Notes under the pieces: generated by a model
Database searches by the model: none
The model's input: only the letters and a program-made list of their open reading frames with translations
Told to the model about the DNA's origin: nothing
Source of the DNA: Ruminococcaceae bacterium UBA7030
GTDB taxonomy: Bacteria; Bacillota; Clostridia; Oscillospirales; Acutalibacteraceae
Assembly: GCA_002494125.1 (NCBI GenBank)
Contig: DLBD01000027.1
Coordinates: 1-17,894 of the forward strand
Length of the DNA stretch: 17,894 nucleotides
Reading direction: 5' to 3'
Part shown: piece by piece, positions 13,801 through 17,894 of the stretch
Numbering within the stretch: position 1 is the first letter of the stretch
Layout of the letters: every line of letters begins with the position of its first letter
Made by a program: the position numbers and the translations under genes

Positions 13801-15828
13801 CTATGAAATAATATTTATAAAAGCGCAGAGGAGGACGCCGGTTACAAGCGGTGTCAAAACAGAAAGTACGGTCCATTTTATACTCTTCGTTTCACGCCAT
13901 ATTGTAATCAGCGTTGTCGAGCAAGGGAAATGAAACATCGAAAAGACGCAGGTGCAAAGTGCAGTCTTTGCCGTCCATCCGTGAGTTACAAGTATATCCT
14001 TCAGCCCTTCAAGCGAAGTGTAATCTGTCATAACATCGCTTGAAAGATACGCCATAAGAGCTATCGGAATAACAATTTCGTTAGCCGGAAACCCGAGTAT
14101 GAAGGAAAGAAGTATTACTCCGTCAAGACCAATCAAACTGCCTACGGGCTCAAGAAGCTGCGCAGTTTTGGTAAGAAGAGTAACATCGCCTACTGATATA
14201 TTTGACATAATCCAGATAATAACGCCTGCAGGCGCTGCAACAACTACCGCTCTGAACAAAACAAGAAGCACCTTTTGCCTTACCGTTTCACCGATAACTC
14301 TTAAAAATTTCGGTTTTCTGAATGACGGAAGTTCAAGAACAAACGAGCTTGACTCTCCTTTAAGGACCGTCTTGCTAAGTACTTTTGACGTAACAAAGGT
14401 CATCACAACTGAAAGGCACAACATTGTAAGAAGGATAACGGCAGCTCCCATACTGTTTTTTGTAAAAAACATCGAGATAACAGCAATGAGAAGAGGAAAT
14501 CGTCCGTTACACGGAGTCAGCGAATTTGTAATAATTGCAACAAGGCGTTCACGTGGTGAGTCGATGATTCTGCAGGCAGTAACACCAACCGCATTACATC
14601 CATAGCCCATACAGGTGGTAAGCGCCTGTTTTCCGCAAGCGCCGCAACTCTCAAACGCGCTGTCGAGATTAAACGCAAGTCTCGGAAGGAAACCGAAATC
14701 CTCCAATAAAGAAAAAAGAGGAAAGAATATCGCCATAGGCGGAAGCATTACTGCAACAACCCACAAAAGCGTTTTCATAACACCGTTTACAAACAGACTT
14801 ATAACCCAGTCTGCAACTCCTATACTGTTAAGCCACTCTGCAGTGATAGCTTCTAACTTCTCGAAGGCGTGACTTAAAAGCTCCGACGGGTAATTTGAGC
14901 CGAGTATTGTGAGCCATAAAACGATGCCGATAATGGCAAGCATAACCGGAATGCTCGTGTATCTGCCGAGAAGGATTTTATCAAGAAGCTCTTCTCTTTT
15001 CTGCTTTTTTGAAGGAAGTGCAAACGTACATTGTTCTGCTATGTTTTTTGACTCGCTGTTAAGTCGTCCTGCGATTAGACTTTGAAAAGATTTTGAATCA
15101 ATATTGTGATTTTTAAGTATGCTTTTTGCGTCTGCAAGCATATCTTCAAAACTGTCTGTCAGAGAGTTGAGGTACGATATCGTATCACTATCTCCTTCGA
15201 GTGCACGAAGAGAGAAGAAGCGGGGGGATTTCGCGTTTTCAATATATGGCTTTATACTTTTTTCAAGGCAATCTGAAGCAGGTTCGGCGCCTTCACCATA
15301 GTCGCAGTTAAAAGCGTCATAGTCTGCACTGCAGGTGCAAAGCATATGAACCTCTTCAAGAAGCTCATTAATACCCCTGCCGCTTCTGGCTGTCGCCTTT
15401 ATCACGGGAATGCCCAGCATTTGAGAAAGCTTCTTTTCGTCAACTTTGATGTTCTTTTTCTTTGCCTCATCACAGAGATTAAGTAGTACGACCGCTTTAT
15501 TTGTAAGTTCAAGGACCTGCAAAACAAGATTAAGATTTCTTTCAAGCGCGGTAGCGTCAATTACACAAACAACACAGTCAAAGTTTTCAAAGCAAAGTGT
15601 TTTTTTAGTGATGCGTTCCTCTTCGCTCATTGAAAGAAGGCTGTAAGTCCCCGGCAGGTCAATAAGCTCGTAATCGTTAAATTTGTAATAATAACTGCCC
15701 TTTGCGGTATCAACCGTTTTACCTGTCCAGTTTCCTGTGTGTTGATGCGAACCCGTAATTTCATTAAACACGGTGCTTTTGCCCACGTTGGCATTGCCGA
15801 GAAGGAGTATTCTTTTCTTTCCGTTCAA
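13801..15828 (-). CDS. feoB: FeoB, ferrous iron transporter (TTG start)
   Basis: This 675-residue membrane GTPase imports Fe(II). The N-terminal G domain shows G1 GNANVGKST (11-19), G3 DLPGTYSL (57-64), G4 NLCD (117-120) and G5 TARSGRG (146-152). The switch I region reads GNWTGKTVD (32-40), with Thr where many FeoB have Pro. The membrane domain (about 290-675) contains two Gate-like halves with GFPANEIVIP (579-588) and FPCSTT (634-639). A cysteine cluster C395, C398, C406, C411 and C419 in SCGACGKQALTTCMGYGC...C is richer than in E. coli FeoB, where mainly the GFGC cysteine is kept. The start is forced to be a TTG (15826-15828) that overlaps the feoA stop as TTGA, because the G1 motif begins 11 codons in and the first ATG codon comes after it. 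AGGTG precedes the TTG. It is translationally coupled to feoA. Confidence 0.93.
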   Translation of the reverse strand: MNGKKRILLLGNANVGKSTVFNEITGSHQHTGNWTGKTVDTAKGSYYYKFNDYELIDLPGTYSLLSMSEEERITKKTLCFENFDCVVCVIDATALERNLNLVLQVLELTNKAVVLLNLCDEAKKKNIKVDEKKLSQMLGIPVIKATARSGRGINELLEEVHMLCTCSADYDAFNCDYGEGAEPASDCLEKSIKPYIENAKSPRFFSLRALEGDSDTISYLNSLTDSFEDMLADAKSILKNHNIDSKSFQSLIAGRLNSESKNIAEQCTFALPSKKQKREELLDKILLGRYTSIPVMLAIIGIVLWLTILGSNYPSELLSHAFEKLEAITAEWLNSIGVADWVISLFVNGVMKTLLWVVAVMLPPMAIFFPLFSLLEDFGFLPRLAFNLDSAFESCGACGKQALTTCMGYGCNAVGVTACRIIDSPRERLVAIITNSLTPCNGRFPLLIAVISMFFTKNSMGAAVILLTMLCLSVVMTFVTSKVLSKTVLKGESSSFVLELPSFRKPKFLRVIGETVRQKVLLVLFRAVVVAAPAGVIIWIMSNISVGDVTLLTKTAQLLEPVGSLIGLDGVILLSFILGFPANEIVIPIALMAYLSSDVMTDYTSLEGLKDILVTHGWTAKTALCTCVFSMFHFPCSTTLITIWRETKSIKWTVLSVLTPLVTGVLLCAFINIIS

Positions 15829-16046
15829 AGCGACACACCTACTCTCATCGCATCATTTTTTCTCAGCGCAATTTTAGTTTTCTGCACCTCGTATGCAATT
15901 GGTGAGCCTGACATTGCTATATCCGTACATCTTACCCTTTGCCCCTTGACAAATCCAAGATCATAAAGCCGTCTTGCATTTTTCGCAGATGAATCTATTT
16001 CGGTAATTACTGCACTCTGATTTGGTTTCATATCGCTTAAATTCAT
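15825..16046 (-). CDS. feoA: FeoA, cytoplasmic partner of FeoB
   Basis: This 73-residue SH3-like protein needed for FeoB-dependent iron uptake has the usual size and pattern: ARRLYDLGFVKGQRVRC (29-45), GSPIAYEV (47-54), then KIALRKNDAMRVGV (58-71). It is first in the operon, and its stop overlaps the feoB start. The RBS is AGGTGG. A promoter with TTAACA and TAGAAT boxes lies upstream. Confidence 0.92.
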   Translation of the reverse strand: MNLSDMKPNQSAVITEIDSSAKNARRLYDLGFVKGQRVRCTDIAMSGSPIAYEVQKTKIALRKNDAMRVGVSL

Positions 16047-16074
16047 ACGACCACCTCAAATTTTTGGTTATTGT

Positions 16075-16103
16075 ATTCTATGCTGTTAAAAACGATATGT
16101 TAA
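16075..16103 (-). promoter_or_regulatory. feoAB promoter
   Basis: On the minus strand -35 TTAACA (16098-16103), a 17-base spacer and -10 TAGAAT (16075-16080) lie 29 bases upstream of the feoA ATG. The -35 box sits inside a 13-base motif (16093-16105) that is repeated upstream of the aldehyde dehydrogenase gene. No clear Fur or IdeR/DtxR-type box was recognised by eye. Confidence 0.55.
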
Positions 16104-16105
16104 AA
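16093..16105 (-). promoter_or_regulatory. Shared 13-base motif, feoA copy
   Basis: TTTTAACATATCG on the minus strand, 47 bases from the feoA start codon to the near end of the motif. An identical copy is on the plus strand at 16250-16262, in the same orientation relative to its own downstream gene. It covers the feoA -35 box, so it may be a common operator or a shared promoter element. Confidence 0.45.
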
Positions 16106-16106
16106 C

Positions 16107-16145
16107 GAAGAAAAAAATTCACCTTGCCTCAGCAAGGTGAATTTT
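16107..16145 (-). terminator. Terminator-like hairpin between divergent genes
   Basis: A 14-base perfect stem (16114-16127 with 16132-16145) closes on a CTCA loop. On the minus strand it is followed by a run of Ts, part of which lies in the stem base. It is upstream of the predicted feoA promoter, so it cannot be a feoA leader attenuator if that promoter is right. It would stop transcripts entering from the right. No gene was found there for it to serve. Confidence 0.6.
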
Positions 16146-16249
16146 GTTAATTAATTATCCGATTTGTACAATTATTTTTAGGATACTTGTATAAATAAGA
16201 CAAAACCGCAGGCTATGTTACAGGTAAAATTCTATATTTTTTCATACCA

Positions 16250-16286
16250 TTTTAACATATCGGTATTGAATTTATATTAATATAAT
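16250..16286 (+). promoter_or_regulatory. Aldehyde dehydrogenase promoter region with shared motif
   Basis: The second copy of TTTTAACATATCG is at 16250-16262. Its TTAACA (16252-16257) can act as -35 with TATTAA after 17 bases (16275-16280). A perfect TATAAT at 16281-16286 is the better -10 by sequence but has no -35 at the usual distance. The gene starts 40 bases further on. Confidence 0.45.
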
Positions 16287-16326
16287 GGTAAAATATCTTC
16301 GAAAAAAATAAACAAGGAGAACGGTT

Positions 16327-17832
16327 ATGGAAAAGCTTAAGTATTTCGTAAACGGTGAATTCAAGGATTCAAAGGCAGAGGTTTGGTATGACCTTCACAA
16401 TCCGTCAACCGGTGAGGTAACTGGACAGGCTCCGTGCTGCACCAACGACGAGGTTCTCGAGGCTATCGAGGCTGCCGACAAGGCATATCCCGCATGGAGA
16501 AACACACCTGCAAGAAAGAGAACACAGATTCTCTACAAGGTTCGCGAGCTTCTTCTTGAGCATCTTGACGAGCTCACAATGCTTGTATGCGAAGAAAACG
16601 GTAAAACATGGTCCGAGGCTGCCGGCGATGTCGGTAAAGCTATTGAGGGCACAGAGCTTGCTACTCAGGCTCCTTCACTTATGATGGGCGAAAGCCTTAT
16701 GGACGCTTCAACAGGCTTTGATACGGTTAAGTACCGTGAGCCTCTCGGCGTATTTGCAGGTATCGTTCCTGTAAACTTCCCTGCTATGATTCCATTCGGC
16801 TGGATGGCTCCCGTTTGTGTTGCATGCGGTAATACAATGGTATTAAAGGCTGCTTCACTCACACCGAGAACAGCTATGAGAATTGCAGAGATTTACAAGG
16901 AAGCAGGTCTTCCTGACGGCGTTATCAACGTTGTTACATGTTCAAGAAATGAGATTAACACAATTCTTGAGCACCCAGCTGTTAAGGGCATCACCTTCGT
17001 AGGCTCAACACCTGTCGGCCTTAAGATATATGAAAAGGCTGCTGCTAACGGTAAGAGATGTCAGGCGCTTTGTCAGGCAAAGAACCATGCACTTGTTCTT
17101 GAGGACTGTGCTCTTGAAAGAACAGTTGCAGGTATAATAAACTCAGCATTCGGCTGCGGCGGTCAGAGATGTATGGCGCTTGCTGCATGCGTCGTTCAGG
17201 AGTCAATCGCCGACAAATTTGTTGCAGAGCTTAAAAAGCAGATTAAGTCTGTTAACTGCGGTCCTGCATGGGATAAGGGAACAAGACTTGGTCCTATTAC
17301 ATATGAAAAGCACTATAATGAAGTGCTCGCAGATATCCAGAAGGGTATTAACGAGGGCGCAGAGCTTGTTGTTGACGGAAGAAACCCTGAGCTTCCTGCA
17401 GGTTATGAAAACGGCTACTTCGTAGGCCCGACTGTATTTGATAAGGTTACACCTGATATGACTATCGGTGACGAAGAGGTATTTGGTCCTGTTCTTTGCA
17501 TCAAGAGAGTTAAGGACTTTGATGAAGGTCTTGCACTTATGAACGCAAACCCATATGCCAACGGTTCTGTTATCTATACGCAGAGCGGTTACTATGCTCG
17601 CCAGTTTGCAAGATATACCGACGGCGGTCAGGTTGGTATCAATGTTGGTATTCCTGTTCCTGTTGGATTTGTTCCGTTTAGCGGTCACAAGCAGAGCTTC
17701 TTTGGTGACCTTCACTGCCTTGGCAAAGACGCTTATCGCTTCTTTACAGAGAGCAAGTCAGTAACTCAACACTGGTTTGATGAGGAAGAGATGAAGGCTA
17801 AAGAGGTTGACACCTGGGACGGTCTTCTTTAA
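16327..17832 (+). CDS. MmsA-like (CoA-acylating) aldehyde dehydrogenase
   Basis: The 501-residue soluble NAD-dependent aldehyde dehydrogenase fits the methylmalonate/malonate-semialdehyde dehydrogenase group (MmsA/IolA), which makes acyl-CoA from a semialdehyde. Signatures are NPSTGEV (25-31), ENGKTW (90-95), LMMGES (118-123), PVNFPAMIPF with N150 (148-157), FVGSTPVG (224-231), the catalytic CGGQRCMAL with C282, and EEVFGPV (383-389). In the general-base motif, usually ELGGK, the protein reads LCQAK (248-252). MmsA enzymes also lack the Glu there (NMGAK), which supports CoA-dependent chemistry. The Gln at the second Gly is less usual. The RBS is AAGGAG. It is a single-gene unit, with no inositol, valine or beta-alanine degradation genes beside it, so the true substrate is open. 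Codon use is strongly biased, suggesting high expression. Confidence 0.85.
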   Translation: MEKLKYFVNGEFKDSKAEVWYDLHNPSTGEVTGQAPCCTNDEVLEAIEAADKAYPAWRNTPARKRTQILYKVRELLLEHLDELTMLVCEENGKTWSEAAGDVGKAIEGTELATQAPSLMMGESLMDASTGFDTVKYREPLGVFAGIVPVNFPAMIPFGWMAPVCVACGNTMVLKAASLTPRTAMRIAEIYKEAGLPDGVINVVTCSRNEINTILEHPAVKGITFVGSTPVGLKIYEKAAANGKRCQALCQAKNHALVLEDCALERTVAGIINSAFGCGGQRCMALAACVVQESIADKFVAELKKQIKSVNCGPAWDKGTRLGPITYEKHYNEVLADIQKGINEGAELVVDGRNPELPAGYENGYFVGPTVFDKVTPDMTIGDEEVFGPVLCIKRVKDFDEGLALMNANPYANGSVIYTQSGYYARQFARYTDGGQVGINVGIPVPVGFVPFSGHKQSFFGDLHCLGKDAYRFFTESKSVTQHWFDEEEMKAKEVDTWDGLL

Positions 17833-17870
17833 TTCCTGTTTCAACATTAAATAAAAATTGCCGACAGAGG

Positions 17871-17894
17871 TTAGGCGAGGTGCGATAACGAAGG
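17871..17894. repeat. Edge repeat, right copy (24 bp)
   Basis: ttaggcgaggtgcg-a-taacgaagg on the plus strand, 39 bases downstream of the aldehyde dehydrogenase stop. It is the inverted counterpart of 16-39, with one mismatch. The sequence ends exactly at its last matching base, which is what an assembly break inside a repeat would produce. Confidence 0.75.

Noticed and set aside
14099..14605. 168-codon plus-strand frame opposite feoB
   Set aside because: It is antisense to the FeoB membrane domain, with no domain or initiation signal.
17203..17715. 170-codon minus-strand frame opposite the aldehyde dehydrogenase
   Set aside because: It arises from the strong codon bias of the real gene. No RBS or recognisable protein.
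1..17894. Terminal inverted repeats of a large transposon or a circular element
   Set aside because: No transposase, integrase or replication gene is present. Inverted rather than direct end repeats argue against a circular contig.

Overview
The window reads as a chromosomal segment of a low-to-mid GC, Gram-positive Clostridia-type bacterium, probably a gut Oscillospiraceae/Ruminococcaceae relative. This rests on the Firmicutes-style CapA/CapB/CapC-type phosphoregulatory genes, the FeoA/FeoB pair with a shortened FeoB, a cell-wall-binding repeat protein, strong purine-rich ribosome binding sites and TTGACA/TATAAT-like promoters. No tRNA, rRNA, CRISPR array, transposase, integrase or phage gene is visible. 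The taxonomic call is inference from gene style only.

Layout. (1) 47-5641, minus strand: a secreted protein made only of cell-wall/glucan-binding repeats with its own promoter, preceded by a two-gene operon of a cytoplasmic GH63-like alpha-glycosidase and a metallophosphoesterase with a C-terminal membrane anchor. (2) 5814-8259, plus strand: a three-gene operon of a Wzz-type co-polymerase/kinase modulator, a BY-kinase with an extraordinary Gly-Tyr tail and a PHP-family phosphotyrosine phosphatase. It is closed at once by a terminator, with no glycosyltransferase following. (3) 8308-10082, minus strand: an unrecognised HTH-like protein, a SAM-dependent methyltransferase and an ECF transporter S component, the last two overlapping. 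(4) 10269-12950, plus strand: larE-larB-larC, the complete enzyme set for the nickel-pincer nucleotide (NPN) cofactor, without larA. (5) 12968-16046, minus strand: two small membrane proteins with their own promoter, then (upstream) feoB and feoA. (6) 16327-17832, plus strand: a single methylmalonate-semialdehyde-dehydrogenase-like aldehyde dehydrogenase.

How the genes work together. The BY-kinase triad should control chain length or export of a surface polysaccharide whose synthesis genes lie elsewhere. The lar genes convert nicotinate adenine dinucleotide to the NPN cofactor for a LarA-family racemase encoded elsewhere. FeoA/FeoB import ferrous iron, and the putative Fe-S type LarE would be one consumer of it. 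The divergent ECF S component next to lar might supply a vitamin, but its substrate cannot be read from the sequence.

The two edges of the window carry a near-identical 24-base sequence in inverted orientation (16-39 and 17871-17894, one mismatch), each just downstream of an outward-facing gene. The best reading is that the segment is bounded by copies of a dispersed genomic repeat. Most of the window is conventional. The points most worth a second look are the edge repeat, the Gly-Tyr tail of the BY-kinase, the unassigned membrane-protein pair with its palindromic promoter, the tail-anchored phosphoesterase, and a 13-base motif shared by the feoA and aldehyde dehydrogenase promoters.
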